A DNA stretch of 64,000 nucleotides from an uncultured Lachnospiraceae bacterium. Lineage in GTDB: Bacteria > Bacillota > Clostridia > Lachnospirales > Lachnospiraceae. The notes beneath the pieces are model-generated. The model was not told the origin of the DNA. It ran no database searches and worked only from the letters and a program-made list of their open reading frames with translations. Every line of letters begins with the position of its first letter. The first letter of the stretch is position 1. The stretch spans positions 54,671 through 118,670 of the forward strand of contig CAJTUA010000012.1 of the NCBI GenBank assembly GCA_910579615.1, given 5' to 3'. The position numbers and the translations under genes are program-made. This document shows, piece by piece, positions 1-9,265 of this stretch.

Positions 1-351
1 CGGATGGAGCTGATGGCGGCGATTGTGGGATTGGAGGCGCTGACAAAGCCGTGCGATGTAGCGCTTTACTCGGATTCACAGTATCTGGTCAAGGCGTTTA
101 ACGAGCACTGGATTGACGGGTGGATAAAAAAGGGCTGGAAGCGCGGCGGCAATGAGCCCGTGAAAAACGTAGACCTCTGGAAGCGCCTGCTGGCGGCAAA
201 GGCTCCCCACAATGTAACGTTTTGCTGGGTGAAGGGGCACAATGGCCATCCGCAGAATGAGCGGTGCGACGCGCTCGCGACATCGGCGGCGGACGGCGAA
301 AACCTGATGATAGATGATGTGGAAGACCCAAATGGGGCAGATATAAAATAA
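1..351 (+). CDS. rnhA: Ribonuclease HI, C-terminal part (5' end outside window)
   Basis: Type 1 ribonuclease H degrades the RNA strand of RNA-DNA hybrids. Only the last 116 codons are visible; the reading frame is open from the first base, so the start lies upstream. Three acidic catalytic positions of the family can be seen: Glu in RMELMAA near the edge, Asp in YSDSQY (about residue 25) and Asp in NERCDAL (about residue 90). The basic and Trp-rich stretch WIKKGWKR lies between them. The family motif VKGHNGHPQNE precedes the last Asp. The C-terminus ends with a short acidic tail. The gene precedes mutS by 47 bp. Identification is firm; the missing first third cannot be judged. Confidence 0.93.
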   Translation, partial: RMELMAAIVGLEALTKPCDVALYSDSQYLVKAFNEHWIDGWIKKGWKRGGNEPVKNVDLWKRLLAAKAPHNVTFCWVKGHNGHPQNERCDALATSAADGENLMIDDVEDPNGADIK

Positions 352-398
352 GAAACAGCGCAGGATGGAGCTTCCTGGCGCTGCAGGAGGTTAGAAAA

Positions 399-3200
399 AT
401 GGCGGAAGAAACATCGGTAAAGTCAACAAAGACGCTGGAAGCGCTGGTGCAGACACTGCCCCCCGACGAAATTCCAAATCTGACACCGATGATGCAGAGT
501 TATCTTGAGACAAAAAAGCAGTACAAGGATTGCATCCTGTTTTACCGGCTCGGGGATTTTTACGAAATGTTTTTTGAGGATGCGGTGGCGGTTTCAAGGG
601 AGCTTGAGTTGACACTGACCGGGAAGGCGTGCGGAATTTCCGGGCGCGCGGCGATGTGCGGCGTTCCCCACCATGCGTTGGAGGGATACCTTACAAGGCT
701 TGTGGAGCGCGGTTACCGCGTCGCCATCTGCGAGCAGGTGGAAGACCCGAAAATGGCAAAAGGCTTAGTAAAGCGCGAAGTGCTCCGCATTGTGACACCG
801 GGAACCAATATTGACAGCCAATCGCAGGATGCGACACGGAATAATTACCTGATGGGGATTGTTGAGAAAAACGGGGTGTTCGGGATTTCCTCCGCGGATG
901 TCTCAACGGGGGATTATTATGTAACAGAAGTCAGTTCGGTGCGCGGCATTCTGGATGAAATATATAAATTTTCACCGTCGGAGATTATTTGCAATCCGGC
1001 GTTTTTCTCGTGCGGCATTAACGTGGAGGAATTAAGGGACAAGTACCATATTGCAGTGGCGCAGCTGGAGGATTGGTATTATGACACGCAGCTTTGCAAA
1101 AAAGCGCTGATGGGGCATTTTAAGGTCGGGACACTCGCCGGGCTTGGGCTTTCTGATTATACGGCGGGGTGCGATGCGGCAGGGGCGGTGTTACAGTACC
1201 TGCTTGAGACGCAGAAAAATACACTGGAGCAGCTGACCCATCTTACGCCATATGCGACAAACCGCTATATGGTTTTGGATACCTCGACCAGACGCAATCT
1301 GGAGCTTGTGGAAACCCTGCGCGAAAAAACAAAGCGCGGCTCGCTTTTGTGGGTGCTGGATAAGACAAAGACGGCAATGGGGGCGCGCCTCCTGCGCAAT
1401 TTCATTGAACAGCCCCTGATTGAGACCGGGGAAATTTGCGCGCGCTACGATGCGGTGGAGGAACTGAACAGCTCCCTGATTACGCGCGATGAGCTGCGCG
1501 AATATCTGGATACAGTCTATGATTTGGAGCGCCTGATGGGGAAGGTAAGCTACCGCAGCGCGAACGCGCGCGATTTGATTGCATTTTCTTCCTCCCTGGA
1601 AATACTGCCGTCAATCAAATATCTGCTTGCGGATATGCAGGCGAAGGAGCTTTGTGAAATTTGCAGTGACCTTGACCCGCTTTCGGACCTGTGCGGCCTG
1701 ATTGGGCGTGCAATTGAGGCAGAACCGCCAATTTCCATAACGGAGGGCGGGATTATCCGCGCCGGGTACCATGAGGAAGTCGATATGCTGCGCAGCGCGA
1801 AAACCGAGGGGAAGAACTGGATTGCGGAAATTGAACAGCGTGAGCGGGAAAAGACCGGGATTAAAAATCTCCGGATTAAGTACAACAGGGTATTCGGATA
1901 TTATCTTGAGGTGACAAATTCTTTTAAGGAGCTTGTACCTGCGGATTGGACGAGGAAGGCGACCACCACAGGGGCAGAGCGCTACATTACGGCGGAATTA
2001 AAGGAGCTTGAGGATAAGATTTTAAATGCCGAGGAGAAGCTTACGGCATTGGAGTATGAGCTTTTCTCGGAAATCCGGGAAAAAATTGCGGGGGAGGTTT
2101 TTCGCATCCAGCGCACGGCAAAGGCGGTGGCAAGGCTTGATGTGTACACCTCGCTTGCCTACGTGGCGGAGCGCGGGCATTTTGTAAGGCCGCAGGTCAA
2201 TACGGACGGCATCATTGAGATTAAGGATGGCAGGCATCCGGTCGTAGAGCGGATGCTTGAAAATGACGCTTTTGTTGCAAACGATACATACCTCGATAAT
2301 GATGCGCACCGCCTGGCAATCATCACAGGACCGAATATGGCGGGAAAGTCAACCTACATGCGCCAGACAGCGCTGATTGTGCTGATGGCGCAGATTGGCT
2401 CGTTCGTTCCGGCATCTGCCGCCAACATCGGGATTGTGGACCGGATTTTTACGCGCGTCGGCGCGTCGGACGACCTTGCCTCCGGGCAGAGTACCTTTAT
2501 GGTGGAAATGACCGAAGTCGCAAACATCCTGCGCAATGCGACGAGAAACAGCCTGCTGATTCTCGATGAAATCGGGCGCGGCACCTCAACCTACGACGGG
2601 TTAAGCATTGCGTGGGCAGTCGCGGAACACATCAACAATACGGATAATATCGGGGCGAAAACCCTGTTTGCAACGCATTACCACGAGCTGACGGAACTTG
2701 AGGGAAAGCTGTACGGCGTGAACAATTATTGCATTGCCGTCAAGGAGTCCGGCGAGGATATCGTGTTTTTGCGCAAAATTGTGAAGGGCGGCGCGGACAA
2801 AAGTTATGGCATACAGGTGGCAAGGCTTGCGGGCGTACCAAAGGATGTGCTTGACCGTGCGCGGCAGATTGCGGCGGCGCTCAATGAAAATGAGGGGGCG
2901 GTGCGGGCAAAGATGCAGGCGGCGGGCGCAGGGGAAGTGGCAGCTTCTTTGGAAGAACTGGCCGAAATACCGGGCTGTGCAAAAAACGTTACAGAACCGA
3001 TGGCAGATGGGGATGAAGATGCGTTATCCGGTACAAAAGCGCCAAACCGTCAGAAAAATGTCCCGGCATCGCAGGGAAGCCCGGCAAAAGAAAACCGCAT
3101 CGTAAAAGAATTAAAATCGTTGGAACTGGCAAATATGACACCAATTTCGGCACTGAACAAATTGTACGAACTGCAAGCGCTGGTTAAAAATTTGGTATAA
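399..3200 (+). CDS. mutS: DNA mismatch repair protein MutS
   Basis: MutS recognises mismatches and signals to MutL. The 933-residue product has the N-terminal mismatch-binding signature (FYRLGDFYEMF, Phe-x-Glu wedge, about residues 48-58), connector, lever and clamp regions, and the ABC-type ATPase. Walker A is TGPNMAGKST (about residues 642-651), followed by the Walker B/signature region (ILDEIGRGTSTYDG) and the His loop ATHYHEL. It is longer than the usual 850-870 residues because of a low-complexity insert of about 70 residues between the ATPase and the C-terminal helix-turn-helix (TPISALNKLYEL). The start is set by AGGAGG eight bases upstream of ATG. It is followed by mutL, as is common in Firmicutes. 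Confidence 0.97.
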   Translation: MAEETSVKSTKTLEALVQTLPPDEIPNLTPMMQSYLETKKQYKDCILFYRLGDFYEMFFEDAVAVSRELELTLTGKACGISGRAAMCGVPHHALEGYLTRLVERGYRVAICEQVEDPKMAKGLVKREVLRIVTPGTNIDSQSQDATRNNYLMGIVEKNGVFGISSADVSTGDYYVTEVSSVRGILDEIYKFSPSEIICNPAFFSCGINVEELRDKYHIAVAQLEDWYYDTQLCKKALMGHFKVGTLAGLGLSDYTAGCDAAGAVLQYLLETQKNTLEQLTHLTPYATNRYMVLDTSTRRNLELVETLREKTKRGSLLWVLDKTKTAMGARLLRNFIEQPLIETGEICARYDAVEELNSSLITRDELREYLDTVYDLERLMGKVSYRSANARDLIAFSSSLEILPSIKYLLADMQAKELCEICSDLDPLSDLCGLIGRAIEAEPPISITEGGIIRAGYHEEVDMLRSAKTEGKNWIAEIEQREREKTGIKNLRIKYNRVFGYYLEVTNSFKELVPADWTRKATTTGAERYITAELKELEDKILNAEEKLTALEYELFSEIREKIAGEVFRIQRTAKAVARLDVYTSLAYVAERGHFVRPQVNTDGIIEIKDGRHPVVERMLENDAFVANDTYLDNDAHRLAIITGPNMAGKSTYMRQTALIVLMAQIGSFVPASAANIGIVDRIFTRVGASDDLASGQSTFMVEMTEVANILRNATRNSLLILDEIGRGTSTYDGLSIAWAVAEHINNTDNIGAKTLFATHYHELTELEGKLYGVNNYCIAVKESGEDIVFLRKIVKGGADKSYGIQVARLAGVPKDVLDRARQIAAALNENEGAVRAKMQAAGAGEVAASLEELAEIPGCAKNVTEPMADGDEDALSGTKAPNRQKNVPASQGSPAKENRIVKELKSLELANMTPISALNKLYELQALVKNLV

Positions 3201-3244
3201 GGGATATGCGGAACGAAAAAACAGCATAACCCTGGACAGTGCCG
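3200..3244 (+). repeat. Family A repeat fragment between mutS and mutL
   Basis: The bases after the mutS stop contain the junction motif of the 105-bp repeat seen at 52418 and 59696: GATATGCGGAAC then AAAAACAGCAT, followed by GGACAGTGCC, which matches the 5' part of the 52.4-kb unit. The arms AGGGATATGC (3200-3209) and GCATAACCCT (3224-3233) pair at 9 of 10 positions around a 14-nt loop. It lies in transcript sense, like all other copies. It has no T-run, so a terminator role is not supported. Confidence 0.55.
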
Positions 3245-3265
3245 GAAAGGGTTTTGGGGGCTATT

Positions 3266-5518
3266 ATGGGAAACATTCATCTTCTGGATTCAGATACCAT
3301 CAACCAGATTGCAGCCGGCGAGGTCGTAGAGCGTCCGGCTTCGGTTGTAAAGGAATTGGTCGAAAACGCGATTGACGCGGGGGCGGGAGCCGTGACGGCG
3401 GAAATCAAGGAGGGCGGCATCGGTTTTATCCGCATTACGGACAATGGCGCAGGGATTGCGAAGGAGGATATCCGCGTGGCGTTTGAACGGCACGCAACAA
3501 GCAAAATCACCACAGCGCTTGATTTGCTTTCCGTAAAAAGCCTTGGGTTCCGCGGTGAGGCGCTCTCTAGCATTGCCGCGGTTACCATGATGGAGCTTGT
3601 AACGAAAACGCGCGGGGAATTTACCGGAAGCCGTTACGTGATTGAGGGAGGAACAGAAAAAGAATTGACAGAAATCGGCGCGCCAGAAGGCACGACCTTT
3701 TTGGTGCGCACACTCTTTTACAATACTCCGGCAAGGCGCAAGTTTTTAAAATCCGCCGTGACAGAGGCGGGCTATATCAGCGATTTGATGGAGCGTTTCG
3801 CCATCGCCCACCCGGAAATTTCCTTTAAATTCATTAACAACGGAAAAACTGTGCTGCAGACTGCGGGAAACGGGAATTTGAAGGATTGTATTTACCATAT
3901 TTACGGGCGTGAGATTGCGGCGGCGCTTGTGGAAGCATCCGGGGAGGATGCGGGCATCCGCATTGGCGGATTTCTTGGAAAGCCTGTGATTTCGCGCGGC
4001 AACCGCAATTACGAAAATTATTTTATCAACGGAAGATATATCAAGAGCAATATTATCAGCAAGGCGATTGAGGAGGCGTACAAACCTTACTCGATGCAGC
4101 ATAAATATCCGTTCACAGTGCTTCATTTTACGATTCCTGTCGAGGATATCGATGTCAATGTGCACCCGACAAAGCTTGAGGTGCGCTTTACGCACGGCGA
4201 AGCGCTCTACCAGCTTGTTTACCGGACAGTGCGGGATGCGCTCTCAGGGAAAAATATGATACCGGATGCGTTGCTTACCGAAGAAAAGCGGGTGCGGACA
4301 GTGTACCAGCCAACACCGGAGATTTTTGAGCACGGCAGGATTGCCCAGACAAAGGAAGCGATGCGGGATGAGGCGCAGCGCACGCGCGAGGCGGCCATCC
4401 GGGCGACACTAGAAGCACCAATCTTTCCTGTAGATAAGGAGGAGGGCGCGGCAGGGGAAGCACCAAAAAAAATGCCGCAAAAGATGCCGGAACGGGTGTT
4501 GCGGGAGAACGTATCCTATGGGGCGGATGATAGGAAAGACGGGGGTGTTCCATACGGAATCGATAGCGGAAAACGCGAAAGTATGTCCGGTGGAGCAGAG
4601 GACGGAAAGCAGGAAAAACTGCCGGATGAGCCAAAAAGCGGAAGGCAGGAGAGCGCACCATACGGGGCGGAAGGAAGCAAGCAGGAAAATGTGCCAGGTG
4701 GGGCAGAAAATGCGAAACCACAGGGCAGCGGCCATCCGGACGAAAATATGGCAGAACGCCAAGTGGCAGGGAATGCGGATACAGCAGATGGCGGGAGTGT
4801 CTGCATACCTGACATAGCAAAACACAGTGTGCCCCCGGCAGACATGGCTCCAACGCAGCTCTCCCTCTTTGAAGCTTCCGAACAAAACAAGGAAGCATTC
4901 TTAGAACAAAAACAGGAAGACCACCACCGCATCATCGGACAGCTTTTTTCAACTTATTGGCTGGTGGAATTTAAAGAGCAGCTTTTTATTATCGACCAGC
5001 ACGCGGCGCACGAGAAAATATTGTACGAGCACACCGTTGCACGCATGAAAGAAAACCAGGGACTTTCTTCCGGTCACCAGGCACTTTCCCAGATGCTGAC
5101 ACCGCCTATTATCCTGACCCTTTCCATGCGCGAGGAGGAAGTTTTGACGCGCTATATGGAGTATTTCCTTTCCCTTGGTTTTGAGATTGAGGCGTTTGGG
5201 GGCAGGGAATATGCGGTGGGCGCGGTGCCGGTGGATTTGTACGGGGTGGACGGCAAGGCGCTGCTCATTGAGATGTTGGATTCCCTTATGACAGAACCGC
5301 TCACCGGGACGCCCGATATCGTATTGGATAAAATTGCCAGTATGTCATGCAAAGCGGCAGTCAAGGGGAACATGCGGCTTTCTACGCAGGAAGCAAAAGC
5401 ATTGATACATGAACTTTTACGGCTTGAAAATCCGTTCCACTGTCCGCACGGCAGACCGATTATTATTTCGATGACAAAAAATGAATTAGAGAGAAAATTT
5501 AAGCGGATTGTGAATTAA
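3266..5518 (+). CDS. mutL: DNA mismatch repair endonuclease MutL
   Basis: MutL is an ATPase and, in Gram-positives, a nicking endonuclease coupled to MutS. The N-terminal GHKL ATPase shows NAIDAG, DNGAGI and GFRGEALSSI motifs in the first 110 residues. The C-terminal domain has the metal-binding endonuclease motif DQHAAHEKILYE (about residue 575) and CPHGRP near the end. The linker (about residues 345-560) is unusually long, with degenerate repeats rich in Gly, Glu and Lys. It ends with QLSLF (about residue 530), the textbook sliding-clamp-binding pentapeptide. ATG at 3266, preceded by GGGGG, is preferred over an upstream GTG at 3239, because the family starts with IHLLD just after it. Confidence 0.96.
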   Translation: MGNIHLLDSDTINQIAAGEVVERPASVVKELVENAIDAGAGAVTAEIKEGGIGFIRITDNGAGIAKEDIRVAFERHATSKITTALDLLSVKSLGFRGEALSSIAAVTMMELVTKTRGEFTGSRYVIEGGTEKELTEIGAPEGTTFLVRTLFYNTPARRKFLKSAVTEAGYISDLMERFAIAHPEISFKFINNGKTVLQTAGNGNLKDCIYHIYGREIAAALVEASGEDAGIRIGGFLGKPVISRGNRNYENYFINGRYIKSNIISKAIEEAYKPYSMQHKYPFTVLHFTIPVEDIDVNVHPTKLEVRFTHGEALYQLVYRTVRDALSGKNMIPDALLTEEKRVRTVYQPTPEIFEHGRIAQTKEAMRDEAQRTREAAIRATLEAPIFPVDKEEGAAGEAPKKMPQKMPERVLRENVSYGADDRKDGGVPYGIDSGKRESMSGGAEDGKQEKLPDEPKSGRQESAPYGAEGSKQENVPGGAENAKPQGSGHPDENMAERQVAGNADTADGGSVCIPDIAKHSVPPADMAPTQLSLFEASEQNKEAFLEQKQEDHHRIIGQLFSTYWLVEFKEQLFIIDQHAAHEKILYEHTVARMKENQGLSSGHQALSQMLTPPIILTLSMREEEVLTRYMEYFLSLGFEIEAFGGREYAVGAVPVDLYGVDGKALLIEMLDSLMTEPLTGTPDIVLDKIASMSCKAAVKGNMRLSTQEAKALIHELLRLENPFHCPHGRPIIISMTKNELERKFKRIVN

Positions 5519-5557
5519 ATTCCAAAGGATAAAAAAGAAAAAAGGAGATGGGATTGT

Positions 5558-6517
5558 ATGCAGAAGAACGAGCAAAAGCCGCTTATTGTGCTGACCGGAC
5601 CGACGGCGGCCGGAAAAACAAGGCTTTCCATCGCGCTCGCGCGCGCGGTGGGCGGGGAGATTCTTTCGGCGGATTCCATGCAGGTCTACCGCGGCATGGA
5701 CATTGGCACGGCGAAAATTACCGCGCAGGAAATGGAAGGCATCCCGCACCATCTGATTGATATCCTGCCGCCAAAGGAGGAATTCAATGTTGTGCGTTTT
5801 CAGGCGCTTGCGCGTGAGGCAATGGAAGGGATTTATGCGCGCGGGAAGATTCCGGTGATTGTCGGCGGTACGGGATTTTATATCCAGGCGGTGACAAACG
5901 CGGTGGATTTTACGGAATCGGACACGGACACGGCACTGCGGGAAGAACTGTTTGCCTATGCACAAAAACACGGGGCGGCAAAACTGCACAAGCGCCTCGC
6001 TGCCGTGGACCCGCAGGCAGCGGCACAGATTCACGAAAATAATATCAAGCGTACCATCCGGGCGCTGGAGTACCATGCACAGACCGGAGGGAGGATTTCA
6101 GAGCACAATGAAGAACAGGCGGGGCACATTTCCCCGTATGAGCTGTATTATTTTGTGCTGACGGCACCCCGCGATATTTTGTATCAAAATATCAACCGGC
6201 GCGTGGATGAGATGATGGAGATGGGGCTGCCCGCGGAGGTTGCACGCTTAAAGGAAGAGGGCTGTACGCGCGGGATGGTGTCCATGCAGGGGCTTGGCTA
6301 CAAAGAGCTTTTCGCTTACCTTGATGGCGAGCTGACACGAAAGGAAGCGGCAGAGCAAATCAAGCAAAACACAAGGCATTTCGCAAAGCGGCAGCTGACC
6401 TGGTTTAAGCGCGAAAAACAGGTGATTTGGGTGGACAAGGCAGAATATGGCTTTGATGAGGAAAAAATCCTGGCGGCGGTGTTGGAACACCTGCCGGAAC
6501 GGTTGCGGAGATATTAA
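5558..6517 (+). CDS. miaA: tRNA dimethylallyltransferase MiaA
   Basis: MiaA prenylates adenosine 37 of tRNAs reading UNN codons. The 319-residue protein has the P-loop GPTAAGKTRLS (about residues 13-23), the SADSMQVYRGMDIGTAK substrate motif, and the GGTGFYIQAV motif typical of the family. Length is normal. The start is supported by AAAGGAG upstream of ATG. It lies 39 bp after mutL; the mutS-mutL-miaA order is common in Clostridia and suggests one transcription unit. Confidence 0.97.
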   Translation: MQKNEQKPLIVLTGPTAAGKTRLSIALARAVGGEILSADSMQVYRGMDIGTAKITAQEMEGIPHHLIDILPPKEEFNVVRFQALAREAMEGIYARGKIPVIVGGTGFYIQAVTNAVDFTESDTDTALREELFAYAQKHGAAKLHKRLAAVDPQAAAQIHENNIKRTIRALEYHAQTGGRISEHNEEQAGHISPYELYYFVLTAPRDILYQNINRRVDEMMEMGLPAEVARLKEEGCTRGMVSMQGLGYKELFAYLDGELTRKEAAEQIKQNTRHFAKRQLTWFKREKQVIWVDKAEYGFDEEKILAAVLEHLPERLRRY

Positions 6518-6581
6518 GGCATAGATGTGGGCTTTCGAAAAAAAATATTATGCTGCGCGGTGCAGCGGAACGAGAGGTATT

Positions 6582-7103
6582 ATGAAAAAAGAGGATGAAC
6601 TGAAAAAAAATGTGGAAGAATTGAAGAAAATTGCAGAAGAACCTGCCGCAAGGCGCAAGTCCATGCTGACCCCAACGGAACGCTCGGTCGTGTTCGGTAT
6701 TTTGTTCGCGGTGGTGGCGGGGCTTTTGACGCTCTCGCTTGATTTGATTGCCGTGCCGGAGAGCGATTCCATGCTTTGGTTTTTGATGGTTTTGCTCTAC
6801 GCGGTTCTGATTGTGATTACCGTGTTTGTTGAGCGTTTCCTGATTCAGAAATTTTCCATCCGGCGCACGCTGTATTATGTGGTCGTGCATGTGGTGCTGC
6901 TGGCTGCGATTATCACGCTGATTGTGATGGGGGTCAACCACCCGGAATCCGTATACGAGGTATCAACGGAATTTTCCTACGCAATGGCGATGGGATTTAC
7001 GGAAATCGCGCTTCTTTTGTATCACCTGGGGAGGGTGATTGTGCTTGCTATCATGAATAATGCGAAGAATAAACCCAAAAAGGGAACCGGAAAGAAAAAG
7101 TAA
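6582..7103 (+). CDS. Uncharacterised four-helix membrane protein
   Basis: The 173-residue product starts with a charged, probably helical, cytoplasmic segment (Lys/Glu-rich, about 35 residues). Four hydrophobic spans follow (about 45-65, 75-95, 110-130 and 145-165), and the tail is very basic (PKKGTGKKK). ATG at 6582 after GAGAGG is chosen over an in-frame ATG at 6525 that lacks a ribosome binding site. I do not recognise the family. It lies in line with miaA and the genes after it, so it may be co-transcribed. No catalytic motif is visible. Confidence 0.7.
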   Translation: MKKEDELKKNVEELKKIAEEPAARRKSMLTPTERSVVFGILFAVVAGLLTLSLDLIAVPESDSMLWFLMVLLYAVLIVITVFVERFLIQKFSIRRTLYYVVVHVVLLAAIITLIVMGVNHPESVYEVSTEFSYAMAMGFTEIALLLYHLGRVIVLAIMNNAKNKPKKGTGKKK

Positions 7104-7118
7104 TTTGGAGGTATGTGG

Positions 7119-7673
7119 ATGGACGTTTCGAATTATAAGGTTGGCGACTATCAGAGGATGTGTGTATCCGAAAAAATTGATTTCCTGCATAAAGTCCATA
7201 AAGAGGAAATTTCCTTGTGGGATGAGGACGGGGATGATAATGAGATTTGGAATGATTATCATACCGTGCAGGATGAATTGCTGGAGCATCCAGAAGTGCT
7301 TGCATGTGAAGATATTTTGCATATTATGAAAATTTTTGATGACGATTGCTTTGAACTGTCATGGCAGGTTCATCTTGCTACGATGTTATACAGTAATTGT
7401 GTGCATTATGGGAAAGATAGAATTGCATTTTATCTACAGAACTTACAGGAGATTCCTTCTGGTGGAAGATTCCATGGCTGGCATTTCCCCGTGCAATGGC
7501 TGATGGATGAAAAATCTTTTCCTCTTTTAAAAGAAGCAATACAGGAACAAACAATTGAAACGAAAAAAATAGTATTGCAAATATTAGATGGCATTGAAGT
7601 ACATCAAACAGAAAACGAGGAATTAAAGGCAATCATTAAAAAAGCGGTAAAACAGGAGACAGAAAATGGATGA
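7119..7673 (+). CDS. Uncharacterised soluble protein, AT-rich gene
   Basis: The 184-residue acidic protein has no signal peptide or membrane span. It is rich in Trp, His, Asp and Glu and is predicted mainly helical. ATG at 7119 is seven bases after GGAGG, which is better spaced than ATG at 7113. The gene is visibly more AT-rich than its neighbours and interrupts the usual order of miaA and the PLP enzyme, which suggests acquisition. Its stop overlaps the start of the next gene by 8 bp, so translation is probably coupled. Size and composition resemble small immunity proteins, but this is only an impression; no family was recognised. Confidence 0.6.
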   Translation: MDVSNYKVGDYQRMCVSEKIDFLHKVHKEEISLWDEDGDDNEIWNDYHTVQDELLEHPEVLACEDILHIMKIFDDDCFELSWQVHLATMLYSNCVHYGKDRIAFYLQNLQEIPSGGRFHGWHFPVQWLMDEKSFPLLKEAIQEQTIETKKIVLQILDGIEVHQTENEELKAIIKKAVKQETENG

Positions 7674-8997
7674 GATTAAACAGATGTATGAAACGCTTGG
7701 AATTTCGGGGGAACTGTATGATTACGCTGAAAATATCCTTGCGCGCCTTAAGCCCCGCTTTGAAAAAATTGACGCGGTGGCGGAATACAACCAGATGAAG
7801 GTGTTAACGGCAATGCAGAAAAACAAGGTCTGCGAGGCGTATTTTGCGGCTTCGACAGGCTACGGGTACAACGATGCCGGGCGTGACGCACTCGAAGCAG
7901 TCTACGCGGATACCTTCCACACACAGGCGGCACTGGTGCGCCCGCAGCTTACCTGCGGTACCCATGCGCTGACCGTGGCTTTATCGGCGAACCTGCGTCC
8001 TGGGGATGAGCTGCTCTCCCCGGTTGGCAAGCCGTATGATACATTAGAAGGTGTGATTGGCATCGGGGAGGAGGATGGGAAAAACCACCGCACCGGCAGC
8101 CTGCGCGAGTACGGCATACGCTACCGCCAGGTGGATTTGCGCCCCGATGGCAGCTTTGATTATGAGGGCATCCGCGCGGCAATCAATGACAGGACGCACC
8201 TTGTCACCATCCAGCGCTCCAAAGGCTACCAGACAAGGCCGACGCTCTCGGTCGCGGCAATCGGTGAGCTCATCCGGTTGATTAAGGGAATCAAGCCGGA
8301 CGTTATCTGTATGGTGGATAATTGCTATGGCGAATTTGTAGAGACAATCGAGCCGAGCGATGCCGGGGCGGATTTGTGTGTCGGGTCACTGATTAAAAAC
8401 CCGGGCGGCGGTCTGGCACCGATTGGCGGCTACATTGCGGGGCGGGCGGATTTGATTGAGCAGTGCGCGTACCGCCTGACCGCGCCGGGGCTTGGCAGCG
8501 AGGTCGGGGCAACGCTTGGCTTAAACCAGAAATTTTTCCAGGGATTTTTCATGGCGCCGACCGTAACGGCAGGGGCGCTAAAGGGGGCTATTTTTGCGGC
8601 GGCGCTTTACGCATCGTTCGGCTATCCGGTGATTCCGGACGAAAAGGAGGAGCGCCATGATATTATCCAGGCGGTTACGTTAAAAAGCCCGAAAGCCCTT
8701 GTCGCGTTTTGCAAGGGGATTCAGGCGGCGGCTCCGGTGGATTCGTTTGTGGACCCGGAGCCGGGCGACATGCCGGGCTATACTTCGCAGGTCATCATGG
8801 CGGCAGGTGCATTTGTGCAGGGAAGCTCCATTGAACTTTCGGCGGACGGACCGCTCGCGGAGCCTTACGCGGCCTATTTTCAGGGCGGGCTGACATGGTA
8901 CCACGCAAAGCTTGGGATTTTGCGCGCGGCACAGGAGCTGATAAAAGCCGGGTGTGTCGCAAAGGATGGGGCAGGATATCAAATGCAGGAAATATAA
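7666..8997 (+). CDS. ynbB: PLP-dependent methionine gamma-lyase family (aluminium resistance) protein
   Basis: A 443-residue fold-type I pyridoxal-phosphate enzyme of the family annotated as aluminium resistance protein or Met-gamma-lyase-like. Visible features are a substrate-domain start with QNKV-like text, TGYGYND, the PLP aspartate region (ICMVDNCYGEF) and the lysine motif SLIKNPGGGLAPIGGYIAG (about residues 242-260), where the Lys should carry PLP. Full length. In Bacillus the orthologue ynbB lies near miaA and hfq, matching the context here. The true substrate is not known. It ends in a strong terminator-like hairpin. Confidence 0.85.
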   Translation: MDEIKQMYETLGISGELYDYAENILARLKPRFEKIDAVAEYNQMKVLTAMQKNKVCEAYFAASTGYGYNDAGRDALEAVYADTFHTQAALVRPQLTCGTHALTVALSANLRPGDELLSPVGKPYDTLEGVIGIGEEDGKNHRTGSLREYGIRYRQVDLRPDGSFDYEGIRAAINDRTHLVTIQRSKGYQTRPTLSVAAIGELIRLIKGIKPDVICMVDNCYGEFVETIEPSDAGADLCVGSLIKNPGGGLAPIGGYIAGRADLIEQCAYRLTAPGLGSEVGATLGLNQKFFQGFFMAPTVTAGALKGAIFAAALYASFGYPVIPDEKEERHDIIQAVTLKSPKALVAFCKGIQAAAPVDSFVDPEPGDMPGYTSQVIMAAGAFVQGSSIELSADGPLAEPYAAYFQGGLTWYHAKLGILRAAQELIKAGCVAKDGAGYQMQEI

Positions 8998-9003
8998 GAC
9001 GGT

Positions 9004-9073
9004 TATCCGGAGGCATAACAGAAACAAAAGAGACATATTTATGCTCTGCTGTGCCTCCGGATTGTATTTTTTA
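9004..9073 (+). terminator. Rho-independent terminator after the PLP enzyme
   Basis: A long inverted repeat (ATCCGGAGGCA near 9005 and TGCCTCCGGAT ending near 9062) is followed by TGTATTTTTTATT. It is 8 bp past the stop codon and closes the mutS to PLP-enzyme run. Confidence 0.75.
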
Positions 9074-9265
9074 TTCCGACAGGATTTTCTTGCGTTTTTT
9101 ATACACAGGGGCGTGTGGCGGGAAAAATATTCCCCCTGCTTGTTCCCACGCTCGATTTTCGAAGAAATTTTCGATTCAGAGTATACAAATCAAAGAAAAT
9201 GTGGTAGAATAGAATGGATTATGATGGAAAGACAAAGTCTGTCTGTGATAGAAATGAGGTGTATT

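Noticed and set aside
4275..4898. Long minus-strand open frames opposite the mutL linker
   Set aside because: They are shadows of the low-complexity, GC-rich linker of mutL and have no start signals.
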